44,138 nt of DNA from Archaeoglobus sp. Its GTDB lineage: Archaea > Halobacteriota > Archaeoglobi > Archaeoglobales > Archaeoglobaceae. The translations under genes were made by a program, and so were the position numbers. Numbering within the stretch: position 1 is the first letter of the stretch; every line of letters begins with the position of its first letter. The notes under the pieces were generated by a model that was given only the letters and a program-made list of their open reading frames with translations, was not told the DNA's origin and made no database searches. Shown piece by piece: positions 1-9,139 of the stretch. The DNA is taken from assembly GCA_017656505.1 (NCBI GenBank), contig JACDNU010000018.1, forward strand, positions 1 through 44,138, read 5' to 3'.

Positions 1-55
1 GGGTTTGGGAGTTTAAGAAAAGAAATTGAGTTGTCTATTCAGCAAGCACCCTATA
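1..55. repeat. Left arm of 55-bp terminal inverted repeat
   Basis: The first 55 bases are the exact reverse complement of the last 55 bases (44084-44138). The match stops at base 56 (a on the left, c on the right when reverse-complemented). No gene lies in this arm. An exact length of 55 equals the final k-mer of a common metagenome assembler setting, so the simplest reading is that both contig ends stop at the same repeated genomic sequence, such as an insertion-sequence end, in opposite orientation. A real linear element or an invertible segment is the alternative. Confidence 0.95.
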
Positions 56-258
56 ATAGATTAATAAATTGATTGAAAACCATTTATGGCTTTCAAATTT
101 TAAATTTATTTGCATATTTCCGAAATTTTAGTGGGTATTTCAACATTTTTAAAACATGTTAGGGGGTAAGTTTTTATTCTCGAATTGTTGATTTTAATAG
201 TGTAATTTTTTAATTTTGGGGTGGGAATTAAGTTCGGAAAAATTGAAAGGGTGGTTGA

Positions 259-1959
259 ATGCTGTCAACGTACCTTGTAATAATAGGAGTGGTAATATAT
301 CTGGTGCTTTACTACACCTATGGCAAGGGACTGGAAAAGAAGGTCGTCAGGGCAAGTGAGGATCGCGAAACTCCTGCACACAAGCTTTACGATGGAGTTG
401 ACTACATTCCTGCACATCAGGCAGTGCTCTATGGCCATCACTTCGCTTCTATTGCTGGGGCGGGGCCAATAGTAGGGCCAGCTCTTGCGATGGCGTGGGG
501 CTGGCTTCCAAGCTTGCTATGGATCTGGTTTGGTAATGTTTTCATTGGTGCTGTTCACGACTACCTCGCTTTGATGAGTTCCGTCAGATACGATGGAAAG
601 TCAATTCAGTGGATAGCGGGAAGAATAGTTGGTAAACGAACAGGCATAACCTTCCCGATCTACATCTGGTTTACTCTGGTGCTCGTTATTGCTGCTTTTA
701 CAGCCGTCATCTCTAAGCTGTTCAATTCGGTACCTCAAGCAGCAACTGCTTCTCTGCTGTTCCTGGTTGCTGCGGTGATACTCGGCTACCTGCTCTACAA
801 GGTGAAGCTGAACTTCTACGTGGCAACGATTATAGGTTTGATAATGCTCGTAGCTTCCCTTTGGATTGGTTTCCTCAATCCGCTAGTCTTAGACTATCAT
901 TCTTGGAACATAATCATCTTCATTTACATAGTCGTTGCCGCTTCGCTTCCAGTTTGGATTCTACTGCAACCTAGAGACTACCTCAACGCTTACATCCTCT
1001 GGTTTGGTTTAGCCACAGCTGGAATCGCCTTCATAGCTTTGGCAAAACCAATAACAGCTCCAGCTTTCACAGCTTTCACAGCAAACGTTGTTGGAGGACA
1101 GCCATCTCCATTCTGGCCAGCGGTACCTCTAGTCATAGCATGCGGAGCTTTATCAGGATTCCATTCCCTCGTCGGCTCTGGAACAACCTCGAAGCAGCTT
1201 GACAAGGAAGTTCATGGCCTACTCATAGGCTACGGAGGAATGTTCACCGAAGGTTTCCTTTCGACGATAGTCGTAGTCTCGATTGCTGCCTACGGTGTTA
1301 CACTGCTCGGACTTCCAGCCGCTCAGTGGAGCACGGCTTACATAAAATCTGGAGGTGGTCTGGGAGCGTTTATCTCAAGCTTTGCACAGGGATATGCGGA
1401 CTTCTATGGCTATCAAGTTACATTCTGGAAGACATTCGCGACTCTTTGGGTTTCGGCCTTCGCTCTTACGAGTTTGGATACCGCAACGAGACTTGGAAGA
1501 TTCGCATGGCAGGAGATCTTCGAGCCTTTGTACGACAGAAGTCCAAGCTTCCATAGCTTCATCGCAAACAGATGGATTGCATCTTTCATAGCCTCCGCTA
1601 TAGGTGTCGGGCTTGCATGGGCAGGAAGTTACACGATCCTTTGGCCAGCTTTCTCAGGCATGAACCAGTTGCTTGCATCAATTGCAATGATTACGGCAGC
1701 AATCTGGGTTTCAAAGATTCAGAGGCCGGCAAAAGCCTGGGGTTACGCTGTACTAATTCCAGCGCTATTCCTCTGGATAACCGTTACCGCAGGTTTGATA
1801 TGGTATATAGTCTCGATTTCCATAGCTAATCCTCTAACGAATGCAGTTGTCAAGACTATACTTGGGATAGGCCTCATACTGAACTTCATTCTGATAGCAG
1901 AATTCGCAAATGCCTATAGAAAGCCAGCAGAAGAGTTTGCTGCGATGCCCACAACTTAA
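259..1959 (+). CDS. cstA: Carbon starvation protein CstA-type transporter
   Basis: Polytopic membrane protein of 566 residues with well over ten hydrophobic segments. It belongs to the CstA family of peptide/pyruvate importers. The family hallmark lies at residues 40-80, where the frame reads YGHHFASIAGAGPIVGPAL, followed by a WIWFGNVFIGAVHDY segment. Bacterial CstA proteins are about 700 residues; this one matches the shorter form seen in archaea and clostridia. The ATG is preceded by a purine-rich GGGTGG a few bases upstream. It stands alone: 258 bp of AT-rich DNA lie upstream and a T-rich stretch (about 1979-1992) follows. Substrate cannot be read from sequence; peptides or pyruvate are the family precedents. 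Confidence 0.93.
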   Translation: MLSTYLVIIGVVIYLVLYYTYGKGLEKKVVRASEDRETPAHKLYDGVDYIPAHQAVLYGHHFASIAGAGPIVGPALAMAWGWLPSLLWIWFGNVFIGAVHDYLALMSSVRYDGKSIQWIAGRIVGKRTGITFPIYIWFTLVLVIAAFTAVISKLFNSVPQAATASLLFLVAAVILGYLLYKVKLNFYVATIIGLIMLVASLWIGFLNPLVLDYHSWNIIIFIYIVVAASLPVWILLQPRDYLNAYILWFGLATAGIAFIALAKPITAPAFTAFTANVVGGQPSPFWPAVPLVIACGALSGFHSLVGSGTTSKQLDKEVHGLLIGYGGMFTEGFLSTIVVVSIAAYGVTLLGLPAAQWSTAYIKSGGGLGAFISSFAQGYADFYGYQVTFWKTFATLWVSAFALTSLDTATRLGRFAWQEIFEPLYDRSPSFHSFIANRWIASFIASAIGVGLAWAGSYTILWPAFSGMNQLLASIAMITAAIWVSKIQRPAKAWGYAVLIPALFLWITVTAGLIWYIVSISIANPLTNAVVKTILGIGLILNFILIAEFANAYRKPAEEFAAMPTT

Positions 1960-2008
1960 CTGAACCTCAAAACTAAAGTCTTTTATTTTTTTAGCTCCAA
2001 TAGAAGAT

Positions 2009-2278
2009 ATGAAAATCTCGGACTTGATCTTCTTCTTAAAAGGATTCCTTGGTGCATTTAAAAAAGGGTCAACAGAAATGATTGAATACGAGCTTAGAGA
2101 ACTTGAGAACATCTTTGCTCTGGTTCAGATGGGATTCTTTATAGGTATCCCCAGCCCTCCACCAACCATCATAATCAGAACTCTACCCCATATGGCAAGA
2201 GAGATCTTCATTATGACAAAGAGGGTGAGCGATGATGATGCCTTGGCTGAGATGGCTGGTGTCTTCGATATAACCTAG
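2009..2278 (+). CDS. Small conserved-looking protein upstream of ArsA-like ATPase
   Basis: An 89-residue protein I cannot assign to a named family. The N-terminal half is amphipathic, the middle holds a hydrophobic stretch ending in a PSPPPT turn (about residues 45-58), and the C-terminus is acidic. The ATG lies about 25 nt after a T-rich TATA-like element (CTTTTATTTT near 1979), which fits a leaderless transcript. Only 12 bp separate its stop from the ATPase gene, so the two are almost certainly cotranscribed. A role as partner or substrate adaptor of that ATPase is a guess from position only. Confidence 0.7.
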   Translation: MKISDLIFFLKGFLGAFKKGSTEMIEYELRELENIFALVQMGFFIGIPSPPPTIIIRTLPHMAREIFIMTKRVSDDDALAEMAGVFDIT

Positions 2279-2290
2279 CCAAAGGTTGAG

Positions 2291-3229
2291 GTGAATAACG
2301 GTATTGATAGTATGAAACTCACAAAAATGTTCTTCATCCTCGGAAAAGGGGGTGTAGGTAAAACAACCCTATCTGCCGCTATTGCAAGAAAGTATTCTGA
2401 AAAATCAAAAACCTTAGCTGTATCCCTCGATCCTGCCCACAACTTAGGCGATGTTTTTGAAAAAAAGCTAGGAACGAAGCCAAAGAAAATTGCTGAAAAC
2501 CTATATGCTGCTGAAATAAACTTGGATGATGCTGTCAAGGATTATATATCTAACCTCCAGCGAACGCTTAAGCATGCTTACCGATATCTCACAGTTATAA
2601 ATCTCGAAAAGTACTTTGACGTTCTTGAAAACTATCCTGGCGTAGAGGAGAGTGCTTTGCTCGAAACGATGAGAAAATTAATTAAAAAAGACGAGTACGA
2701 AACGATAATTTTCGACACTCCACCCACCGGCCTAACGATAAGAATACTCATTCTAACGGAGATGACACTCATATGGCTTAAAGAGCTGATAAACATAAGA
2801 AGAAAGATTCTTGATAAGAGAAAGGCAATAGAGAAGATCCAAGGAGAAATGTGCGTTGTGATAAATGGCGAAAAATTTGAGATTCCCACTTCAGAAGAAA
2901 GGGATGCTGTGATAAAGGAAATGAGGCAGTATGAAGGGGAGATGCAAGAACTGGTTTCAAAGATAAGAAATAAGGAGCTTTCAAGCTTCATTGCAGTTCT
3001 AAATCCAGATCAGCTCTCATATTTAGAGACAAAAAGAATCATGGAGAATCTTAAAAAAATAAACCTTGAATTGGGCGGTTTAATAATAAACAAGTTCGAA
3101 GACAATGAGATCAGTGCAAAAATTAATAAAGAATTTTCGAATTTAAAGATTTACCAGGTTCCAAGAATGAAAGAAACCCGAGGATTTGAAGCTCTGGAAA
3201 AAATCTCAGGCTTTCTGACAGATATATGA
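2291..3229 (+). CDS. ArsA/Get3-like ATPase (SIMIBI class)
   Basis: Single-domain ATPase of 312 residues. The deviant Walker A GKGGVGKTT lies at residues 18-26, a switch-type SLDPAHNLGDVF follows near 45, and the family signature FDTPPTGLTIR is near residue 140. These identify the ArsA/TRC40 family, whose members energise arsenite efflux or deliver tail-anchored membrane proteins. No CxxC zinc pair and no paired arsenite cysteines are visible, and no ArsB pump is nearby, so arsenite export is unlikely. The start is ambiguous: GTG at 2291 or ATG at 2312; the Walker A favours a short N-terminus. It is the middle gene of a tight three-gene operon with a small protein and a membrane-anchored protein. 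Confidence 0.85.
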   Translation: MNNGIDSMKLTKMFFILGKGGVGKTTLSAAIARKYSEKSKTLAVSLDPAHNLGDVFEKKLGTKPKKIAENLYAAEINLDDAVKDYISNLQRTLKHAYRYLTVINLEKYFDVLENYPGVEESALLETMRKLIKKDEYETIIFDTPPTGLTIRILILTEMTLIWLKELINIRRKILDKRKAIEKIQGEMCVVINGEKFEIPTSEERDAVIKEMRQYEGEMQELVSKIRNKELSSFIAVLNPDQLSYLETKRIMENLKKINLELGGLIINKFEDNEISAKINKEFSNLKIYQVPRMKETRGFEALEKISGFLTDI

Positions 3230-3239
3230 GGTTGTTGAT

Positions 3240-3881
3240 ATGGTATCCGCAGAAATTGTAACCCTTTTACTTTTACTGGCAGGAGCGGCGGTGATTCAGT
3301 TTTTCAGGGGAAGAAAGCTCAATCTCGGTTTGGTTGAGTTCTACGCAAGCAAGAGCGTGAAAGCTTTCAAACCAATCGATAAAACCTACACGTGGATTGG
3401 AGGATACATCGGCTATCGGGCAAATTTTGAGCTCGAAGATGGTTTAAAGCTTGAATACACTCTAACCCTTTTGCCCCGGCACAGTCTCCTCTACTTCCCA
3501 ATCTCTCTCCTTACAAATCGCCATGATAAACTCTTCCTCGTTTTCAGGTTGAAGGAGCTCGGAGGCGAGGCTCACCTGATAAAGAAGGGATATTATCGAT
3601 TCAGACCGAAAATTGAGGACGAAGTTGCTCTTAAAAAAGAATTCGTTAAGGTTGGAGAACACAATTACGAGTTGCTTTATGATAAGAAAAAGTATGCCGA
3701 TTGGATTCTAAACTTCATCCAAGGGTTTTCTAAGGTTGAGAATGTAAAGCATATTTCCCTGACGAGATCTACCAAAGTTCTTTACATCCAGATGAAACCC
3801 GAGTTGGAAACAATCGAAAGGGATTTCGAATACATTTACGATTACATTAAGTCTTACTCTCCAAAGCTGAAGAATTCTTGA
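3240..3881 (+). CDS. Membrane-anchored protein of ArsA-like operon
   Basis: A 213-residue protein with one N-terminal transmembrane helix (residues 5-23) followed by a soluble domain rich in aromatic and basic residues, probably cytoplasmic because of the RGRK flank. I do not recognise a named family. It begins 11 bp after the ATPase stop, with a GAGGTTG ribosome-binding site before ATG. Position suggests it acts with the ArsA-like ATPase at the membrane, for instance as a docking partner, but nothing in the sequence proves this. Confidence 0.7.
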   Translation: MVSAEIVTLLLLLAGAAVIQFFRGRKLNLGLVEFYASKSVKAFKPIDKTYTWIGGYIGYRANFELEDGLKLEYTLTLLPRHSLLYFPISLLTNRHDKLFLVFRLKELGGEAHLIKKGYYRFRPKIEDEVALKKEFVKVGEHNYELLYDKKKYADWILNFIQGFSKVENVKHISLTRSTKVLYIQMKPELETIERDFEYIYDYIKSYSPKLKNS

Positions 3882-3914
3882 TTGGTCTACTAATTTATCA
3901 ATTCAACTTAAATT

Positions 3915-4197
3915 TTAAAAATTCTGGGCGTAAATCTCTCCTCTTCCAGCCTCAATTATCCTGTATCTGAGATTCATTTCTTTCAAAACCCGTTCTATCT
4001 TCCTAACTAGAGAGCGGAAACCATCCAAAGAATGGGCATGCATGCGACACAAGAAGAGTTCAGATAGGCAAAGTTGACGTAGATGTTGTAAATGCCATCT
4101 TTAATTTCTCAACAATCCCTAAATCAATTATGCTCACGCCAGTTTCAGGCTCTTCTATCCTTTTTAACTCCCCTAGAATTTCCAAACCCACACCCAT
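3915..4197 (-). pseudogene. Frameshifted DUF59/MIP18-type gene (Fe-S assembly factor family)
   Basis: The gap between 3882 and 4323 has no open frame, but the minus strand reads as a broken gene. From ATG at 4197 one frame gives MGVGLEILGELKRIEEPETG then VSIIDLGIVEKL, the signature of the DUF59/MIP18 (SufT/PaaD-like) family. The next frame continues as DGIYNIYVNFAYLNSSCVAC, where a conserved cysteine pair is expected. A third frame finishes with RSLVRKIERVLKEMNLRYRI and a TAA at 3915. Two frameshifts therefore break an otherwise normal-length gene of about 94 codons. Frame-to-frame continuity is clear; the family call rests on the first segment. Confidence 0.72.
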
Positions 4198-4323
4198 AAT
4201 TGAAATAAAACTACTTAAATTGTAGGGTTAGAAACTTAAAATAACTTTTTGAAAAATATTCCAATAAACTTTAAATAATATGAAAAAACATTCCACAAAT
4301 TGTCAGTAAAATGGAGGGATTTT

Positions 4324-5409
4324 GTGAGAAGCCTAGATAAGGAAGCCATTGAAAATCTAGCAGTGGGGGCAGCAATTCTCGGAACTGGCGGTGGAGGAGA
4401 TCCCTACATTGGAAAACTAACGGCAATCCAAGCTTTGGAGGAAGGATACGAGATAAACGTGGTGGATGTGGAAGAGGTGCCCAAAGATGCCCTAATCATC
4501 CCTTCAGCGGGAATGGGTACTCCGACTGTTATCGTGGAAAAACTTCCAAGAGGGACCGAGATAATCAACGCTTTCAAGGCTTTGGGGGAGTATCTGGGAA
4601 AAGAAGTGTATGCAACGATGCCCATCGAGGCGGGCGGCCTGAATTCCACTTTTCCTCTAGCAGTAGGAGCGAAAATGGGGATACCGATTGTGGATGCCGA
4701 CGGAATGGGAAGAGCTTTTCCCGAGCTTCAAATGACGACTTTCCACATAAATGGAGTTACAGTGACTCCGATGGCGTTAGCGGATGAGAGAGACAACATC
4801 GTTATTCTCAAGACATGCGATAACTACTGGGCTGAGTGGATTGCAAGGGATATCACCATACGCTTTGGAGGCACAGCCTGGATTGCTTTGTATCCGATGA
4901 CCGGCAAGGAGCTTAGAAAAGCTGCCATTCCCGGCACTCTAGGCCTTGCTGAGAGGCTTGGAGAGGCTGTGAGAGAGGCAAGAGAAAGAAAGGAGAACCC
5001 TATTGATGCTGTTCTAAACGCTTCCCAAGGATTCGAGCTGTTCAAAGGCAAGGTTGTGGATGTCGAGAGAAGAACCACAGGAGGGTTTGCCAGAGGAGTT
5101 GTGAAAATCGAGGGATTCGATGAATACTCCGGAAACACCCTGGAAGTCCACATCCAGAACGAGAACCTCGTGGCAATAAAAAATGGAGATGTTATCGCCA
5201 GCGTTCCGGATCTGATAACCATCCTCGATCTCGAGACGGCTGTGCCCATTACAACTGAGTCGGTGAAATACGGCCAGAGGTGTTTTGTTATCGGGATTCC
5301 ATGCAGCGAAATGTGGAGGACGGAGAAAGGCTTGGAGGTTGCAGGGCCAAAGTATTTCGGTTACGACGTTGAGTACGAACCAATAGAGGAAATCATGGGG
5401 GAGGTTTGA
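4324..5409 (+). CDS. DUF917 family protein (S-methyl-thiohydantoin desulfurase-like), copy 1
   Basis: About 361 residues. The N-terminus carries the glycine-rich LGTGGGGDPYIG motif and the centre the DADGMGRAFPELQMTTFH block, both hallmarks of DUF917, which I recall being renamed for S-methyl-thiohydantoin desulfurase. A TTG at 4300 keeps the same frame, but GGAGGG at 4313-4318 sits five bases before GTG 4324, making GTG the better start. The stop overlaps the next gene (TGATG at 5407-5411), implying translational coupling and a complex with the HyuA-like ATPase. A paralogue with the same central block lies at 11806. Substrate is inferred from the neighbouring racemase and permease. Confidence 0.88.
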   Translation: MRSLDKEAIENLAVGAAILGTGGGGDPYIGKLTAIQALEEGYEINVVDVEEVPKDALIIPSAGMGTPTVIVEKLPRGTEIINAFKALGEYLGKEVYATMPIEAGGLNSTFPLAVGAKMGIPIVDADGMGRAFPELQMTTFHINGVTVTPMALADERDNIVILKTCDNYWAEWIARDITIRFGGTAWIALYPMTGKELRKAAIPGTLGLAERLGEAVREARERKENPIDAVLNASQGFELFKGKVVDVERRTTGGFARGVVKIEGFDEYSGNTLEVHIQNENLVAIKNGDVIASVPDLITILDLETAVPITTESVKYGQRCFVIGIPCSEMWRTEKGLEVAGPKYFGYDVEYEPIEEIMGEV

Positions 5410-6962
5410 TGAGTTATAGGGTTGGTATTGATGTTGGAGGCACGAATACCGATGCCGTGATTGTTGACAAGGATAACAGGGCTATCGCCAAGATTAAAGT
5501 AGCAACAACAGAAGATGTCACTACAGGAATTTTAAACGCTCTAGAAGGTGTTTTGAAGGAATCTGCCGTTGATACATCAGAAATAAAGTATGCGATGCTT
5601 GGCACAACCCACTGTACGAATGCGATTGTGGAAAGAAAGAACTTGGCAAAAGTCGGGATTATTCGCATAGGAAAGCCCGCGACACTATCGATAAAACCGC
5701 TGATATCCTGGCCCGACGACTTGGTTAATGCCATCGGAGGTTACATGCACATTATCAGCGGGGGACACGAGTACGATGGAAGAGAGCTATCTCAGCTCGA
5801 TGAGAATGAAGTGAGAAAGGCTTTGCAGGACTTCAAGGAGAAAGGGGTCGAGGCATTGGCTATCTCAGCCGTGTTCTCTCCAGTAAACAATGAGCATGAG
5901 ATGAGGGTTACCGAGATTGCTAGAGAGATCCTTGGTGATATTCCGATAACACTCTCGCACGAAATAGGTAGCATAGGACTGTTAGAGAGGGAAAATGCTG
6001 CGGTAATAAATGCAGCCGTTGTCAAGGTTGCAAAGACTGCGATAAAATCCTTTGAGAATGCATTAAAAGAAAAGGGAATCGATGCCCGGCTATACATCAC
6101 CCAGAACGATGGTACTCTGATGTCAGCGGAGTATGCGTTGAGGTATCCGGTGTTGACAATTGCTTCTGGGCCCGCAAACAGCCTGAGAGGTGCCGCATTT
6201 TTGTCCGGGTTGAGAGATGGTATCGTCGTAGATGTTGGAGGAACTACAACTGACATCGGTGTTCTCGTTAACGGATTTCCAAGAGAGAGTTCAGTAGCTG
6301 TGGAGATCGGCGGTGTGAGGACGAATTTCAGAATGCCGGATCTGATCTCTATAGGCCTTGGAGGGGGCAGCTTAGTCAGATTCGAGAATGGTGTTGAAGT
6401 TGGTCCGGAAAGTGTTGGATACAGACTAGAAAAAGAGGCCCTCGTTTTTGGTGGAGACAAGCTTACAGCCACCGATATAGCTGTCTATCTAAAGAGAGCT
6501 GAGCTGGGAGACCCATCGAAGCTGAAGGACCTTGATAGCAAATTAGTGGAAAAAGCAGCGGATAAGATGAAAACCATGGTTGAAGAGGCAATTGACAGAA
6601 TGAAAACGAGCCCAGAGCCAGTTCCAGTGATACTGGTTGGTGGTGGAAGCATACTCCTTCCAGATAGTCTGAAAGGAGCTTCCAAAGTGGTAAAACCGGA
6701 GAACTTTGAAGTTGCGAACGCAATTGGAGCTGCAATCGCTCAGGTGAGCGGGGAGATCGACAAGGTCTTCTCTCTTGAAGAGAGAGGAAGAGAGGAAGTT
6801 CTCAAAGAAGCAAAGGAGATTGCCATGAAAGAAGCTATCAAGGCGGGAGCAGATCCGGATACTGTAGAGATAGTGGATGTGGATGAGATCCCTCTTGCAT
6901 ACCTGCCAGGTAACGCAATAAGGATTAGAGCGAAGGCTGCAGGTTACCTGAAAATTTTGTGA
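5409..6962 (+). CDS. Short HyuA-like hydantoinase/oxoprolinase family ATPase
   Basis: About 517 residues of the ASKHA fold. Phosphate loops are GIDVGGTNTD at the N-terminus and DVGGTTTDIGV near residue 275, and a late VILVGGGSILLP adenosine motif lies near residue 408. These define the hydantoinase A/5-oxoprolinase family, which uses ATP to activate a cyclic amide or lactam. It is shorter than typical HyuA (650-700 residues) because the C-terminal domain is missing, and no HyuB gene is present. The gene starts inside the DUF917 stop codon after a GGGGAGG site (5398-5404), so DUF917 may replace HyuB as partner. Substrate is likely a hydantoin-like ring, but this is context-based. Confidence 0.9.
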   Translation: MSYRVGIDVGGTNTDAVIVDKDNRAIAKIKVATTEDVTTGILNALEGVLKESAVDTSEIKYAMLGTTHCTNAIVERKNLAKVGIIRIGKPATLSIKPLISWPDDLVNAIGGYMHIISGGHEYDGRELSQLDENEVRKALQDFKEKGVEALAISAVFSPVNNEHEMRVTEIAREILGDIPITLSHEIGSIGLLERENAAVINAAVVKVAKTAIKSFENALKEKGIDARLYITQNDGTLMSAEYALRYPVLTIASGPANSLRGAAFLSGLRDGIVVDVGGTTTDIGVLVNGFPRESSVAVEIGGVRTNFRMPDLISIGLGGGSLVRFENGVEVGPESVGYRLEKEALVFGGDKLTATDIAVYLKRAELGDPSKLKDLDSKLVEKAADKMKTMVEEAIDRMKTSPEPVPVILVGGGSILLPDSLKGASKVVKPENFEVANAIGAAIAQVSGEIDKVFSLEERGREEVLKEAKEIAMKEAIKAGADPDTVEIVDVDEIPLAYLPGNAIRIRAKAAGYLKIL

Positions 6963-6994
6963 TTTGAAGTCTTATATTTGCGGAGGTGTTTTAG

Positions 6995-8326
6995 TTGAGT
7001 GAAAGCGAAAAAACAGAGCAGATGTTTAAGGATTTTGAGAGGGAGCCAGTTCCAGCTGAGCTTAGAAAGAATTGGCTGGAAATGGGGTTGGTCTGGGTTG
7101 GAATCGGGATGTGTCTTGCTGCATTGATGCTTGGAGGTGTCGTTGGATTTGGTCTTGATTTGGCTTCTGCAGCAGGGGCGATTTTACTCGGTAGTCTGGT
7201 TTTAACAATTATAAACGCTCTGTGCTCGGTTGTTGGAGCTGATACGGGCTTGTCCACTGCAATGATTGGTAGATTTGCATTCGGGGATGTAGGCGTTTAT
7301 ATTACGGCTGCGATTCTCGCACTGGGATGTTATGGCTGGTTTGCTGTTCAGCTGGGTCTCTTTGGCGAAACGGCTGTTGCTGGAATTCAGATGATTACCG
7401 GTTTCTCTGCGAACACCCAGCTGCTGATCATTATCGGGGGTATCCTGATGATTACCACAGCTATTTACGGCTATAGAGGGATTGCTCTGCTCAGCAAAAT
7501 CGCCGTGCCATTGATGGTTATTATACTCCTTGCTTCTCTCGTCAAAATTTTGGGTGAACATCCATGGGGTGAGCTAATTGCTGAAGGGCCACCTGGCGAT
7601 CCCATGCCTTTCGGTGTTGCTGCTTCGATAATAGCCGGATCATTCATGGTCGGAGCTGTTATAGGCCCTGACATAACGAGATACGCAAAGGATAGAAAGC
7701 ATGCGGTTGGAGCTGCGATACTCGGATTCCTAATCGGTTTCAGCCTGATGGTATACCTTGGCTCAATTCTCGCCCATGCGGTTGGAGAATGGGACGCCGT
7801 TAAAATAATGATTGGACTTGGATGGGGATTGATAGCGATCATAGTTTTGGTGCTTGCTCAGTGGACAACCAACGACAACAATCTGTATTCAGCTGCTCTT
7901 GATCTCTCAGTCATTTTCAGGACTTGGCCCAAATGGAAGCTCACTTTAGCGGCGGGCATTCTTGGCATCATAATCGCTTTGAGCGGGATATACGGAAAAT
8001 TTGTCCAGTGGTTGATGATCTTAAGTGCCACTATTCCTCCAATAGGCGGTGTTTACGTTACCGACTACTTCCTCTTCAACAGGGACTTCTACAGATTCGA
8101 GAACCTGGATAAGGTTCCAAAATGGCGACCGATAATGTTCATAGCCTGGATTGCCGGTTCCTTCGTTGCGTTCTGCACAACTCCTCCCCCGACTGGGTTC
8201 GGATGGTTTACCTTCACAACCGTCTCAGCCGTTGATGCCTTTATTGTTGCCGTAGTGGTTCAAGCGGTTCTTACAGCGTTGTACAGAAAATCGAAGGGAG
8301 GATGGCCTGAGGCAACTCCTATGTAA
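6995..8326 (+). CDS. NCS1 family permease (CodB/Mhp1-like)
   Basis: A 443-residue membrane protein with about 12 helices and the NCS1 (nucleobase:cation symporter-1) look: a charged N-terminus ending in PVPAELRKNW, glycine-rich helix 1, and a central GPDITRYAK segment typical of cytosine/allantoin/hydantoin permeases. The start is TTG at 6995, six bases after a strong GGAGGTG (6982-6988), so no ATG is needed. Mhp1 of this family carries benzyl-hydantoins. Here the permease sits between the HyuA-like ATPase and a hydantoin-type racemase, so it probably imports the pathway's substrate. A T-rich run (8327-8368) follows and may end or attenuate transcription. Confidence 0.92.
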   Translation: MSESEKTEQMFKDFEREPVPAELRKNWLEMGLVWVGIGMCLAALMLGGVVGFGLDLASAAGAILLGSLVLTIINALCSVVGADTGLSTAMIGRFAFGDVGVYITAAILALGCYGWFAVQLGLFGETAVAGIQMITGFSANTQLLIIIGGILMITTAIYGYRGIALLSKIAVPLMVIILLASLVKILGEHPWGELIAEGPPGDPMPFGVAASIIAGSFMVGAVIGPDITRYAKDRKHAVGAAILGFLIGFSLMVYLGSILAHAVGEWDAVKIMIGLGWGLIAIIVLVLAQWTTNDNNLYSAALDLSVIFRTWPKWKLTLAAGILGIIIALSGIYGKFVQWLMILSATIPPIGGVYVTDYFLFNRDFYRFENLDKVPKWRPIMFIAWIAGSFVAFCTTPPPTGFGWFTFTTVSAVDAFIVAVVVQAVLTALYRKSKGGWPEATPM

Positions 8327-8385
8327 ATTTTTATTTATTTGATTTTTTTATTTATCTCTTAATTTTTCAAAAAGAGGTGATGGAA

Positions 8386-9114
8386 TTGAAAGAAATGAGA
8401 ATTAGGATAATAGTTCCTATAATTGTCGATGTTTTTAACGAGGAGGTTGAGAGGGAATTCAAAACCTATGCTTCTGAGAAAACCGAGATTGAAGTTGTCA
8501 ATCTGGATAGAGGAACTGCATCCATCGAATCGGAATTCGATGAGGCTCTTGCAGCTCCAGACATAATCAAAAAAACCATCGAAGCGGAAAAACAGGGGTT
8601 CGATGGAGCGATTATAGATTGTTTTGGGGATCCGGCTGTAAAAGCTGCGAGAGAGGCTGTAGACATCCCTGTTGTTGGAGCGGCCGAACCTTCCATGCTG
8701 TTTGCCTGCTCACTGGGGCATAGATTCTCCGTTGTAACAGTTCTGGAGAACGTAATTCCCATGATTGAGAATATAGCCAAGGTGCTTGGTGTATACGACA
8801 AGCTCGCTTCCGTAAGGAGTGTCGATATACCTGTTCTCGAGCTGCACGACAAGGACAAACTGAAAAATGCCTTGCATGATGAGATGCTAAAAGCGATCAA
8901 GGAGGACAAGGCCCACGTTTTGATTTTGGGGTGCACAGGAATGATGGGTTTGGCAAACGATCTGCATAACATGCTCAAAGAAGAAGGGTTTGATGTGCCA
9001 GTGATCGATCCGGCAGCGGCATCCATCAAGTTCATCGAAGCCTTGCTAGGATTGGGAGTGAAGCAGAGCAGGTTGACCTACATGAAACCGCCTGAAAAGG
9101 AGAGAAACGTGTAG
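8386..9114 (+). CDS. Asp/Glu/hydantoin racemase family protein
   Basis: About 242 residues. The two catalytic cysteines of cofactor-independent racemases are visible: AIIDCFGDPA near residue 80 and LILGCTGMMG near residue 185. The spacing and the following ELHDKD region match hydantoin racemase (HyuE) rather than glutamate racemase. Start codons GTG 8377, ATG 8380, TTG 8386 and ATG 8395 share the frame; GAGGTG at 8374-8379 favours TTG 8386. It follows the NCS1 permease and would interconvert enantiomers of a 5-substituted hydantoin or related amide before hydrolysis. Aspartate or arylmalonate-type activity cannot be excluded. Confidence 0.87.
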   Translation: MKEMRIRIIVPIIVDVFNEEVEREFKTYASEKTEIEVVNLDRGTASIESEFDEALAAPDIIKKTIEAEKQGFDGAIIDCFGDPAVKAAREAVDIPVVGAAEPSMLFACSLGHRFSVVTVLENVIPMIENIAKVLGVYDKLASVRSVDIPVLELHDKDKLKNALHDEMLKAIKEDKAHVLILGCTGMMGLANDLHNMLKEEGFDVPVIDPAAASIKFIEALLGLGVKQSRLTYMKPPEKERNV

Positions 9115-9139
9115 CGAATAATTGACATAGAAAGATACC

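Noticed and set aside
4300-4323. TTG 4300 as start of DUF917 copy 1
   Set aside because: A GGAGGG site sits five bases before GTG 4324, and homologous proteins start close to the LGTGGGG motif.
5792-6472. Minus-strand open frame of 226 codons inside the HyuA-like gene
   Set aside because: Fully antisense to a clear ASKHA ATPase gene; composition is serine/threonine-rich shadow sequence with no recognisable motif.
8466-9035. Minus-strand open frame of 189 codons over the racemase
   Set aside because: Antisense shadow of the racemase gene whose catalytic cysteines are intact; no binding site and no family features.
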